Below, in pieces: positions 45,189 to 53,605 of a stretch of DNA of 64,000 nt. Position 1 is the stretch's first letter; each line of letters starts with the position of its first letter. The notes under the pieces were generated by a model, which was given only the letters and a program-made list of their open reading frames with translations, made no database searches and was not told where the DNA came from. The stretch comes from Pandoraea vervacti (GTDB taxonomy: Bacteria > Pseudomonadota > Gammaproteobacteria > Burkholderiales > Burkholderiaceae): NCBI RefSeq assembly GCF_000934605.2, contig NZ_CP010897.2, forward strand, positions 372,001 to 436,000, written 5' to 3'. The translations under genes were made by a program, and so were the position numbers.

Positions 45189-46886
45189 TCAGGCGCGTGC
45201 CGTCGCGTGCGAGAGGGCTTCGGCAAGACGCCCGGCATCGAGCCGCTGCCAGCGCGCGCAAATGTGATGGTCGGGACGCACGAGATAGGCGGTGCCGTCC
45301 TGTGCGTGATACTTCGCGGCGGCGTGGCCCGTCGGGTCGGGCAGGGTGACGTCCGCCCCGGCTACGGTGTCTGCGCACGCCGCGAATGCGACAACCCTGA
45401 CCGGTACGCCGCGCTCACGCCACGCGACGATTTCCTCGCGCAGCGCGTCGCTCACCGGGGCGTCGCCAAACGTCAGCAAATGAAAGGCCGCGCCGAGGTG
45501 GTCGTAGAGGTAGTCGTTCTCGCCGAGCTTCACGTTCGGTGTCGGCGCCCCGACGCCCGGACCTGCGGTCATCGACGTGTTTTCGTCGCCCGGGCAGTTG
45601 AGCGGGGAGTCGCGGTAGTCGTGCGCGCGCGACGTGCGCCAGTGGAACAGCGGACGCACGAATTCGTGATCGAGCGAGAGATCGAGCACGGCGTCGCGCA
45701 GCACGCGAAAACCGTGCGACGGCGGCGTCATGAAGCGCGTGCTCTTGCCCGCTTCGGCGATGATCTCGCGTGCTGCGCCTACGCGGTCGTGCGTGTAGGA
45801 GGCGAGCAGCGGCGCCGGCGCCGCGCCTTTGACGACCGCCGCGAGTTTCCACGACAGATCGATCGCATCCTGAAAGCCGGTGTTCGCGCCGCGCACGCCG
45901 AAGATCGGCAGCAGGTGCGCGGCGTCGCCCGCGAAGAGAATGCGACCGTGCACGTAGTCGGGCAAGGTGAGCGCGCGCGCCGAATAGACGGAGCACCAGT
46001 CGAGTTCCCAGGGCTTGCCGCCCAGCCCCATCATGTCGAGCTGCGCGTCGATGCGCTCGCGGATCGTGTCCGGTTGCAGCGCATGTTCCGACGTTTCCTC
46101 GACCGGCAATTGATAGTCCACGCGCCAGATGCCGCCCGGCTCGCGGTGCATGAGCACGGTATTGCCGGGGTTCCAGTCGGGTGCAAAGTAGGCGAGTCGT
46201 TCGGTCGGCAGATCGAGATCGATGCGGATATCCGCGATGACGAAGCGTCCCTCGTAGCTCGCCCCTTCGAAGCGAAGGCCGAGCGCGGTGCGCACCGTCG
46301 AGCGCGCGCCGTCGGCCGCCACGAGCCAGCCGGTGCGTTGCGAGTACTCGCCTTCGGGCGTGTCGATTTGCAGCGCTACGCCTTCGTCGTCCTGCGTCAC
46401 GCCCACGAGCTTGTTGCCCCAGCGAATCTCGACGAGCGGTTCGCGCTCGATGGCGTCCACCAGATAGCTCTCGAGCACGTTCTGTTGCAGGTTGATGAGC
46501 GGCGCGAAGCGGTCGTCTTCGTCGACCGGCGACTCCATGCGAAACACGCGCTGACCGCGATAGTACGAATTGCCGCAGGTCCACGGCAGACCGTTGGCGA
46601 CAACGGCGTCCGACACGCCCACGGCTTGCAGAATTTCCTGCGAGCGGCGCGTGAAGACGATGGCGCGGCTGCCCTCCGAGACTTGCTGCTCGGCTTGCAA
46701 CACGACGCAGCGCACACCATGGCGTGCGAGCGCGAGCGCCGTGACCATGCCGATCGGACCGCCGCCGACGACCGTGACGGGGATGTCGCGGTGTTCGCTT
46801 CGATGCGCGCACTGCGGAGAAAAGTACGGATAAACACGGTACGCGTGATAGAGCGACGCGCGTGGGGTGGTCTCTGGTTTGTGCAT
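45189..46886 (-). CDS. FAD-dependent aromatic-ring monooxygenase (MhpA-like)
   Basis: A 565-residue group A flavin hydroxylase. GGGPIGMVTALALARHG (about 41-57) is the FAD dinucleotide fold, VAADGARSTVRTALGL the DG motif, and RILFAGDAAHLLPIFGVRGANTGFQD the GD motif contacting FAD ribose. The C-terminal thioredoxin-like domain (about 430 on) is as in phenol/3-hydroxyphenylpropionate hydroxylases. The exact phenolic substrate cannot be read. First gene of an operon with DUF2783 and an MFS carrier; divergent from a MarR regulator with two operators between. Confidence 0.88.
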   Translation of the reverse strand: MHKPETTPRASLYHAYRVYPYFSPQCAHRSEHRDIPVTVVGGGPIGMVTALALARHGVRCVVLQAEQQVSEGSRAIVFTRRSQEILQAVGVSDAVVANGLPWTCGNSYYRGQRVFRMESPVDEDDRFAPLINLQQNVLESYLVDAIEREPLVEIRWGNKLVGVTQDDEGVALQIDTPEGEYSQRTGWLVAADGARSTVRTALGLRFEGASYEGRFVIADIRIDLDLPTERLAYFAPDWNPGNTVLMHREPGGIWRVDYQLPVEETSEHALQPDTIRERIDAQLDMMGLGGKPWELDWCSVYSARALTLPDYVHGRILFAGDAAHLLPIFGVRGANTGFQDAIDLSWKLAAVVKGAAPAPLLASYTHDRVGAAREIIAEAGKSTRFMTPPSHGFRVLRDAVLDLSLDHEFVRPLFHWRTSRAHDYRDSPLNCPGDENTSMTAGPGVGAPTPNVKLGENDYLYDHLGAAFHLLTFGDAPVSDALREEIVAWRERGVPVRVVAFAACADTVAGADVTLPDPTGHAAAKYHAQDGTAYLVRPDHHICARWQRLDAGRLAEALSHATARA

Positions 46887-46997
46887 GGCGATGCGGCACC
46901 CGAAAAGCGGCTCGGCGCGCGCACAGCGGGTCTCGTGTCAGCGGGGAGACCGCGCCTGCACCACGCGCGATCGACGTGAAACGTCATCGAGCATTTA

Positions 46998-47042
46998 GTT
47001 GCTAACGCAACAATTCTAGTGTGCTAATGTTGCGTCCGCAAC
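46998..47042. promoter_or_regulatory. Two MarR-type palindromic operators
   Basis: GTTGC-TAAC-GCAAC (46998-47011) and GTTGCG-TC-CGCAAC (47029-47042) share the core TTGC-N4-GCAA, with centres 31 bp apart (about three helical turns). They lie between the divergent monooxygenase operon (starts at 46886) and the marR gene (47081). TGCTAATGT between them resembles an extended -10 for marR. Confidence 0.65.
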
Positions 47043-47080
47043 CAAATATCGACCCATTTCGTCTAGGGGAAAACACTGAA

Positions 47081-47536
47081 ATGCGGCCATCCCACAAATC
47101 GCTCGACCAGTTCCTGACGTACAAGATGCACCGCCTGATGAAGCAGCACGACAGGCGCGTTTCGCAGTCGTACGCGCACGGCGCCCAGTTGAGTCTTGCG
47201 GAATCGCGCGTGCTGGCGGCGGTGGGAACGGCGGGGGCGTTGTCGAATTCGGAGTTGGCGCGTCGCGCGAATCTGGACAAGAGTCAGGCGAGCCGCGGGG
47301 CGGACGGACTGGTCGCGCGCGGGCTGGTGCGCCGCGCCCCGGACGAGCATGACGGCCGTGCCGTGAAGGTGACCTTGACGCCCGAAGGCGAGCGGGTCTG
47401 GCGCGTAGTGATCGACGCCGCGCGCTCGCACTACGAGCAATTGTTCGAAGCGTTGACCGACGACGAGATGCGCGTGTACGAACGCCTGCTGGACAAGCTG
47501 CTGCTACGCTCGGACGAATTGGACGAGCAGGCGTGA
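47081..47536 (+). CDS. MarR-family transcriptional regulator
   Basis: A 151-residue winged-helix regulator. The DNA-binding domain is SLAESRVLAAVGTAGALSNSELARRANLDKSQASRGADGLVARGLVRRAPDEHDGRAVKVTLTPEG, with the canonical DGRAVKVTLT wing. Dimerisation helices flank it. ATG 47081 has AGGGGAAA upstream; an in-frame GTG at 47021 would run through the operator. It probably represses the divergent monooxygenase operon and responds to a phenolic ligand (inference). Confidence 0.88.
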   Translation: MRPSHKSLDQFLTYKMHRLMKQHDRRVSQSYAHGAQLSLAESRVLAAVGTAGALSNSELARRANLDKSQASRGADGLVARGLVRRAPDEHDGRAVKVTLTPEGERVWRVVIDAARSHYEQLFEALTDDEMRVYERLLDKLLLRSDELDEQA

Positions 47537-47591
47537 CGCAAGAAGTGAGCGCCATGTCCCGGCATGGCGCATGAAGACAAACCAAACCTGA

Positions 47592-49304
47592 TTACGCAAA
47601 CGTCAGCGCCTTCGTCAAGTCGCCCGGCGGGTTCGCACCGCGTGCTGCGAAGGCAGCGTTGCGATAGGCGATGCCTTCGAGCGTCGGCAGGTCATGCAGG
47701 CGCGTGACGAAGCGCAGAATCGACGTGGTGTCGTAGAACGTGTGATCGACGGTGCCGCGCTTGGCAAACGGCGAGACCACGATCGCGGGAATGCGCGAAC
47801 CGGGGCCCCAGCGATCGCCCTTCGGCGGCGCGACGTGATCCCACCAGCCGCCGTTCTCGTCATACGTGATGACCACGACCATGTTGTTCCACTGCGGTGA
47901 CTTCATCAGATGGGCGAGCACGTTCGCCACGTGCTGGTCGCCGGACTCCACATCCGAATAGCCGGCGTGCTGGTTCAGGTTGCCCTGCGGCTTGTAGAAC
48001 GTGACGGCCGGCAACTTGCCGGCGATCGCGTCGGCGATGAATTTGTTCGAGATCGGGCTGTCCCCTTCTCCGCCATCGCGCAAATGGGTCTCGCGTGCCG
48101 ACGTGCCGGGCGCGAATTGCGCGAAATAGTTGAAGGGCTGATGGTGATACTGGAAGTTCGGCTTGTCCGCCCCGCCCTTGTGGTCGAGCGCCGACTGCCA
48201 GGCGCCCGCATACCAGGCCCATGACACGCCCTTGTTCGAGAGCAGATCGCCGATGGTGGCGTAGTTCTGCGGGGGCAGCGTCGTCGGGTGTGAAGGGTCC
48301 GCGAGACGCTTGTCGCCCGACGCCGCGGGCTTGACCGGCGACGGCTGGTAAGCCGGCATCATGGTGTTCACGGCGTAGTTGTCAGGCGTGATCGCCCCGT
48401 CGCGCACGAACTTCGGCTTGCCGTCGGCGGCCGAGGCGGGCGAGTCCGGCGCGATGGCCAGGCGCACGCCTTGCGGGCCGTCGGCCAGCACCGCGATCTT
48501 GTCTTTTGCCGGGCTTTGCGCCGCGTTCGGATACACCGGCGGGCGCGCCGTCACGAGGAATTGATGGTTCAGGAACGAGCCACCGAAAGCCGCCATGAAG
48601 AAGTTGTCGCACATCGTGTACTGCTGCGCGATCTTGTACAGGTCGAGCGTCTTGGCCGTCTCGCCGTAGTAGCCCATGACCAGACCGCCCGAGTCGGCCC
48701 ATGCGGCGAACTGATTGTTCGCGCCGTCGTTGATCTGCATCTGGTTCTGCCAGAACAGATGCCACAGATCGCGCGTGATGACGGACTCGGGCAGCAACTT
48801 CCCTTCGGCGTCCTTGAGCATGAACGGCGCGTTCGGCTGGCGGGCGATGTCTTTCTCGGTGATGTGGTACTTCTTTCCGCCGATCATCTGGGCGCGCGGC
48901 ACCAGACCGTCGAAGATCGGGGGCAGCAGCGGCATCGGTGTCTTGCCGTCGCGGTCGAGCTGCGTGTAGGCCGAGGCCGGGACCTTCGACAGCGGCTTCT
49001 CGAGACCGGGGAAATCGGCGAACAGGTTGTTGAAGCTGCGGTTTTCCAGATAGATCACCACGACCGTTTTGACGTTCGCCTTGAGCTGCGCGTCGAACGT
49101 GCCGCCGGCGGGGACGGCGCTCGGCGCACCCGCACCGCCCTCGGTCGCGCACCCACCGAGCGTGGCGCCTGCGGCGCCTGCCGCGCCGATGGCGGCCAGG
49201 CCCTGAAGCACCCGGCGGCGCGACGGATTCGTCGGATCGTCGTCGTGCGAGAGATCGGTATCGAGTGCCGGATCGTGCGGCTGAGGCGTGGTGTCGTGCG
49301 TCAT
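47592..49304 (-). CDS. Tat-exported phosphoesterase (AcpA/phospholipase C superfamily)
   Basis: A 570-residue exported enzyme. The twin-arginine signal SRRRVLQGLAAIGAAGAAG is followed by a lipobox-like LGG-C, so it may be a lipoprotein. The phosphoesterase domain has VVVIYLENRSFNNLFADFPG (metal site), CDNFFMAAFGGSFLNHQFLV, VVITYDENGGWWDHVAPP and GPGSRIPAIVVSPFAK. These match the AcpA acid-phosphatase/PLC superfamily. AAGGACATC precedes ATG 49304. Monocistronic; substrate unknown. The 49305-49550 gap shows nothing else. Confidence 0.87.
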   Translation of the reverse strand: MTHDTTPQPHDPALDTDLSHDDDPTNPSRRRVLQGLAAIGAAGAAGATLGGCATEGGAGAPSAVPAGGTFDAQLKANVKTVVVIYLENRSFNNLFADFPGLEKPLSKVPASAYTQLDRDGKTPMPLLPPIFDGLVPRAQMIGGKKYHITEKDIARQPNAPFMLKDAEGKLLPESVITRDLWHLFWQNQMQINDGANNQFAAWADSGGLVMGYYGETAKTLDLYKIAQQYTMCDNFFMAAFGGSFLNHQFLVTARPPVYPNAAQSPAKDKIAVLADGPQGVRLAIAPDSPASAADGKPKFVRDGAITPDNYAVNTMMPAYQPSPVKPAASGDKRLADPSHPTTLPPQNYATIGDLLSNKGVSWAWYAGAWQSALDHKGGADKPNFQYHHQPFNYFAQFAPGTSARETHLRDGGEGDSPISNKFIADAIAGKLPAVTFYKPQGNLNQHAGYSDVESGDQHVANVLAHLMKSPQWNNMVVVITYDENGGWWDHVAPPKGDRWGPGSRIPAIVVSPFAKRGTVDHTFYDTTSILRFVTRLHDLPTLEGIAYRNAAFAARGANPPGDLTKALTFA

Positions 49305-49550
49305 GATGTCCTTGGTTGACGTGTCGGGCAGTGGGGCGCGCGCGAGCGCCCGCGACCGGTCGGCAAGGACTGACGGGAAGATGCCGCAGGAGGATTGCGG
49401 TTGCGCTACGTCGTCAGCTTGCCCGGGCGGGCGAGGCAAGCGACGTTTTTACGCGGGGAATGTGACATTTCGGTGACATCGTCGGCACGTCACGCAGAGT
49501 GAAACGTGGCTGGGGGCGGCGCTTTCCCGATTTCGGATTTGCGATGCCGG

Positions 49551-50480
49551 TCAGCCGGGTGGCGTGGCTGCACGCCCCGGATATCCGGTGTCTTCGAACA
49601 ACCCCGTGCGGAATTGCACGACGAGATCGTCCAGCAGCGCGCGCAGTGCGCTGGGCATCTGCTTGCGCGAGATGTACACCCCGTACACGGTCATCTCGCG
49701 CGGTATGTAGTCGGGCAACAGCGAGCGCAACGTGCCGTCGCGCAGATGCGGAAGTGCCGAGTAGACCGGCTGCATCGAGATACCCGCGCCCGCCAGCGTT
49801 GCCGCGAACACCACATTCACTTCGTTGGCCGACAGATTGCCGCCCACGGGTACGCCGAGCGGCGCGCCGTTGTGCGTGAACTGCCAAAGGCTCTTGCCGA
49901 AGTAGGTGTACGTCAGGCAGTTGTGAAGCGCGAGATCCTCGGCACGTTCGGGCGTGCCGTGGCGCTCCAGATAGGCAGGCGCTGCGCACACGACCGAGTG
50001 GCACGTCGCTAGCTTGCGCGCGATAAGCCCGGGCGAAGGGTCGGTCGTCACGCGAATCGCCAGATCGATACGCTCGTCGACCAGATCGACGGTGCGGTCC
50101 GCCACCACGAGATCGACGGCCACCCCCGGATGCCGCACGATGAAGCGCGTCACCGCTGCGGCCAGGAATGCCTGGCCGAGCGAGGTGCTGCACGCGACGC
50201 GCAACAGGCCGCGTGGCGTGCTGTCGGCGTTCGACGCGCACGCGAGGTCGTCTGCGATACCGAGCATTTCGCGACAGCGCGGCAGGGCGTCGTTACCCGC
50301 GTCGGTCAGGCTCACCGCGCGCGTGGTTCGGTGCAGCAACCGCGTGCCGAGCCACGCTTCGAGTTCCGCCAGATAGCGCGAGACCATCGCGCGCGACATG
50401 TCGAGACGCTGCGCCGCCGCCGTGAGCGAGCCGCGCTCCGCCACTTCCGTGAAGACCCGCATTGCCGTCAGACGGTCCAT
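49551..50480 (-). CDS. LysR-family transcriptional regulator
   Basis: A 309-residue regulator. The HTH is MRVFTEVAERGSLTAAAQRLDMSRAMVSRYLAELE, then LLHRTTRAVSLTDAG; the effector domain starts about residue 90 (RGLLRVACSTSLG). It is divergent from the DsbA-family/NAD(P)-binding pair, which are its likely targets. ATG 50480 is the standard start MDRLTAMRVF. Confidence 0.88.
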   Translation of the reverse strand: MDRLTAMRVFTEVAERGSLTAAAQRLDMSRAMVSRYLAELEAWLGTRLLHRTTRAVSLTDAGNDALPRCREMLGIADDLACASNADSTPRGLLRVACSTSLGQAFLAAAVTRFIVRHPGVAVDLVVADRTVDLVDERIDLAIRVTTDPSPGLIARKLATCHSVVCAAPAYLERHGTPERAEDLALHNCLTYTYFGKSLWQFTHNGAPLGVPVGGNLSANEVNVVFAATLAGAGISMQPVYSALPHLRDGTLRSLLPDYIPREMTVYGVYISRKQMPSALRALLDDLVVQFRTGLFEDTGYPGRAATPPG

Positions 50481-50612
50481 GATTTGCTCGATCCGTGCAA
50501 CAAAGTGATCGTCATTATGGGCTTTTTTTGCGCGAGTAGCGCGACTACGATGGCATGCATGACAAGCGTCGAACGCCTCCTGCGCGCGCTGCAACACCCA
50601 AGGACACCCGAC

Positions 50613-51323
50613 ATGACCCAAGCCACCCTGCATTACATTGCCGACCCGTTGTGCGGCTGGTGCTACGCCGCCGCGCCCCTCGTGCGCGCAGCGCGCGACG
50701 TGGCCGGGCTCGGCGTGGCGTTTCACGGCGGCGGCATGATGGCCGGCCCGAACGTTCAGCCGGTAACACCGCAACTTCGTAACTACGTCATGCCGCACGA
50801 TCACCGGATCGCGGAGCTGACGGGGCAGCCGTTCGGCGACGCCTACTTCGACGGATTGCTGCGCGATGGCACGGCCGTCTTCGACTCCGCGCCCCCGACC
50901 GCCGCCGTGCTGGCAGCCGAAGCGCTGGCCGCACGCGGGCTCGACATGTTCGCCGCCGTGCAACGCGCTCACTACGTCGACGGCAAGCGCATTGCGGACC
51001 GCGACGTGCTGGTTAGCCTCGCTGCGGACCTCGGGCTGGATCGCGACGCGTTTTCCACGGCACTCGATGCGCAAGACGCGGCCGCGCTCATGCAGCACTT
51101 CCGCGACAGCCGCAACTGGCTCGCGCGTGTAGGCGGCAGCGGCTTCCCGACGTTCGTGCTGGACATCGACGGCGAACTCGAACGGCTCGAACCGGGACGA
51201 TACCTTGGCCAGCCCGATGCCTGGCGCGACATGCTTCGCGCGCGTTTGCTCGCGGCCCGGTCCGCCGATGCCGCAGGCGGCGCTGCGCTGCCGCAGTGCG
51301 GCCCCGACGGCTGCGCGATCTGA
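50613..51323 (+). CDS. DsbA-family (FrnE-like) oxidoreductase
   Basis: A 236-residue protein without a signal peptide, so cytosolic. The thioredoxin-fold active site CGWC is at residues 14-17 (YIADPLCGWCYAA), with a helical insertion and a cis-Pro region GSGFPTFVLDIDG. It resembles FrnE/DsbA-like isomerases. A second cysteine pair is in the C-terminal CGPDGCAI. AAGGACACC precedes ATG 50613; an ATG at 50559 would add 18 residues. Followed by the NAD(P)-binding gene 96 bp on. Confidence 0.83.
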   Translation: MTQATLHYIADPLCGWCYAAAPLVRAARDVAGLGVAFHGGGMMAGPNVQPVTPQLRNYVMPHDHRIAELTGQPFGDAYFDGLLRDGTAVFDSAPPTAAVLAAEALAARGLDMFAAVQRAHYVDGKRIADRDVLVSLAADLGLDRDAFSTALDAQDAAALMQHFRDSRNWLARVGGSGFPTFVLDIDGELERLEPGRYLGQPDAWRDMLRARLLAARSADAAGGAALPQCGPDGCAI

Positions 51324-51419
51324 GTCGCGCTGTCCGGCATCTGGTCTCCGCGATATCCGATATCCGCCGTTTTCCGAACCCGAACCTTAGTCTTCCCCCT
51401 CACCCTCAGGAGAGTCCTG

Positions 51420-52040
51420 ATGAACGTCGCATTGATTGGAATTACCGGCCGCGTGGGTACGCGCGTTGCCGAAGAACTGCTCCAACGTGGTCACACCGTG
51501 ACCGGCATCGCTCGCAATCCCGAGCGCGTCGAAGCCGAGCAAGGGCTCGCGGTCGTCAAGGGCGACGCGTCCGATCCGTCGTCGCTCGCGCCGCTGCTCG
51601 CCGGTCACGATGCGGTCATCAGTGCGGGCCGCTTCGTCTCGATGGATGCCGCCAAGCTGATCGACGCCGTCGAGCGCGCGGGCGTGCCGCGTCTGCTGGT
51701 CGTGGGTGGGGCGGGAAGTCTGGAGGTCGCGCCGGGCAAGGCCCTCATCGACACGCCGGAGTTTCCGCACGCCTATAAGCCGGAAGCGAGCGCGGGTCGC
51801 GTGTTCCTGGATGTCCTGCGCGCGCAGCCGAAAGACTCGCCGCTGAACTGGACGTTCCTGTCGCCGTCGGCCCTGTTCGAGCCGGGCGAGCGCACCGGCA
51901 AGTTCCGCATCGGTGCCGACGGCCTGCTCGTGGACGCCAACGGCAAAAGCTGGATTTCGATGGAAGACTTCGCGATCGCGCTGGTCGACGAACTCGAGAA
52001 GAACCAGCATCCGCGAGCGCGCTTCACGGTCGGCTATTGA
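51420..52040 (+). CDS. NAD(P)-binding oxidoreductase (YwnB/COG2910-like)
   Basis: A 206-residue atypical SDR with the NAD(P) fold MNVALIGITGRVGTRVAEELLQRGHTVTGIARNPERV, VVKGDASDP and LLVVGGAGSLEV. This is the COG2910/YwnB type, related to flavin reductases and NmrA-like sensors. No catalytic YxxxK is evident. AGGAGAG precedes the ATG. It probably belongs with the LysR/DsbA locus and may act in redox stress (inference). Confidence 0.82.
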   Translation: MNVALIGITGRVGTRVAEELLQRGHTVTGIARNPERVEAEQGLAVVKGDASDPSSLAPLLAGHDAVISAGRFVSMDAAKLIDAVERAGVPRLLVVGGAGSLEVAPGKALIDTPEFPHAYKPEASAGRVFLDVLRAQPKDSPLNWTFLSPSALFEPGERTGKFRIGADGLLVDANGKSWISMEDFAIALVDELEKNQHPRARFTVGY

Positions 52041-52097
52041 GTACCGCGCGTGGCGCAGGCGCGTTGGTTCGCAGCGTGCTCGCCGTACCGCTCGTGA

Positions 52098-52754
52098 TCA
52101 GCGCGCCTGCCGGAACGTGAGGTTGTATCGCACGGCCTGAGCGTCGAAGCTGCCTTCGACGCTCGCAATGCCGTGGTAGACGAGTCGAGACGGCCCGCCC
52201 CACACGACCACGTCGCCCGGCTCCAGCCGCACACGGCGCGTGCGATCGCCGCGTTGCAAACCGCCCCACAGGAAGGTCGCGGGCAATCCCAGCGACACCG
52301 ACACGATAGGCGCGCCCAGCTCGCGTTCGTCGCGGTCCTGATGCAACGTCAGTCGCGCGTCGAGCGTATAGCGGTTGATGAGGCAGGCATCCGGCGCGAA
52401 GTTGCGGTAACCGACCGCTTCCGATGCTTCGCGTGCCAGCGCCACGAACGACGCCGGCATGGCCGGCCAGGGCTGCTTCGAAAGCGGATCGTGCGTGCCG
52501 TAGCGATAGCCCATCCTGTCGCTGATCCATCCCACCTCCCCGCAATTGGTCATCGCGACGGACATGCGCTTGCCGCCCGGCGTCAGCCAGTGCCGTAACG
52601 GCGCTTGCGCGATCACCGCGTCGATATCGGCTTGCAACACGGCCAGACGCGAACGCGCGAAGCCGCGCAGTACGGACGCGCCCGGACCCAGCGTGTCGGC
52701 GTGCGGGTTCGCGATGTCGTCAGTGGTGTGATTGCCGAAGAGGTCGAGCGTCAT
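52098..52754 (-). CDS. alkB: AlkB-type DNA alkylation-repair dioxygenase
   Basis: A 218-residue Fe(II)/2-oxoglutarate dioxygenase that removes methyl groups from 1-methyladenine and 3-methylcytosine. The iron triad is His138 and Asp140 (LTLHQDRDE) and His194 (VYHGIA). The 2OG-binding arginines are in AVRYNLTFRQAR. CLINRYTLDARL and SVSLGLPATFLWGG are AlkB hallmarks. Last gene of the ada/2OG-oxygenase/alkB operon, 35 bp after its upstream neighbour. Confidence 0.9.
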   Translation of the reverse strand: MTLDLFGNHTTDDIANPHADTLGPGASVLRGFARSRLAVLQADIDAVIAQAPLRHWLTPGGKRMSVAMTNCGEVGWISDRMGYRYGTHDPLSKQPWPAMPASFVALAREASEAVGYRNFAPDACLINRYTLDARLTLHQDRDERELGAPIVSVSLGLPATFLWGGLQRGDRTRRVRLEPGDVVVWGGPSRLVYHGIASVEGSFDAQAVRYNLTFRQAR

Positions 52755-52789
52755 AGGGGTTACGTGGGTGGCGACCTCCGGAGCACAGG

Positions 52790-53605
52790 TCACGTCGCGT
52801 CGTGCAGGATCACGCCGAGCGTATGCCGAAGGCCGCTGCGCACGCGGCTCACGCCGTGCCGCATGTTGACACGGTACACGCCGCGCATGCCGTTCACCGG
52901 ACGATGATGCACCGCGAACACCACGGCGTCGCCGCGCGTGAGCGGCACCACTTCGGCGCGCGACTGCATCCGGGGGCGCTGCTCGGTCAGTACGAACTCG
53001 CCGCCCGTGAAGTCCTCACCGGGTTGCGAAAGCAGAACCGCGACCTGCAACGGGAAGACGTGTTCCCCATAGAGGTCCTGATGCAGGCAATTGTAATCAC
53101 CCGCTTCGTAGCGCAACAGCAGCGGGGTCGGGCGGCGCTGGCCGGCGTCGTGACACTGTGCGAGATAGGCACGATGCGTCGACGGGTATTGCGTCGCGAC
53201 GCCCATCGCCTTGTGCCAGCGGTGTGCGATGTCGCGCAACGGCGCGTAGAGGGCTTCGCGCAGGTCGGCCACGAGCGGCGGCAGCGGGTAGGCGAAGTAC
53301 TGGTATTCCCCCTGTCCGAAGCCGTAACGCGCCATCACGATCCGGCTGCGAAAGCGCTCGGATGCCGGCGTGGCGCCGCCGCGTCCGGTCTCCGTTCCCG
53401 CTTCCGTTCCCGCTTCCGTCCCCGTCTCCGTCCCGCTCTGCGTTGTTAGCCCATCGTCGTACATCTCGCGAAGCGCGGCGCACTCTGCGGCGTCGAGCAA
53501 TCGGGGAATCCGCGCGGCCCCGAAGCCGTTGAGGTCGTCTTCGAGCGCAGCCCAATCCAGCGAGGCAACGCGAGACGCAACCGTTGCGGGCATGCGCGCG
53601 TTCAT
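52790..53605 (-). CDS. 2OG-Fe(II) oxygenase in the ada-alkB operon
   Basis: A 271-residue dioxygenase of the prolyl-4-hydroxylase-like fold. The iron site is His175-x-Asp177 (NCLHQDLYGE) with the distal His near 250 (NMRHGVSRV) and GDAVVF before it. It differs from AlkB in motif spacing. A Gly/Thr/Glu tetrapeptide-repeat insertion (58-74) interrupts the N-terminal part. Its ATG overlaps the ada stop by 4 nt (ATGA), so it is translationally coupled to ada. A role in alkylation damage is inferred from context. Confidence 0.85.
   Translation of the reverse strand: MNARMPATVASRVASLDWAALEDDLNGFGAARIPRLLDAAECAALREMYDDGLTTQSGTETGTEAGTEAGTETGRGGATPASERFRSRIVMARYGFGQGEYQYFAYPLPPLVADLREALYAPLRDIAHRWHKAMGVATQYPSTHRAYLAQCHDAGQRRPTPLLLRYEAGDYNCLHQDLYGEHVFPLQVAVLLSQPGEDFTGGEFVLTEQRPRMQSRAEVVPLTRGDAVVFAVHHRPVNGMRGVYRVNMRHGVSRVRSGLRHTLGVILHDAT
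53391..53438 (+). repeat. In-frame 12-nt tandem repeat in the 2OG-oxygenase gene
   Basis: Four 12-nt units of TCCGTTCCCGCT (53391-53402, 53403-53414, 53415-53426, 53427-53438); the first two are identical. In the gene (minus strand) they encode GTET/GTEA repeats. Confidence 0.82.
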
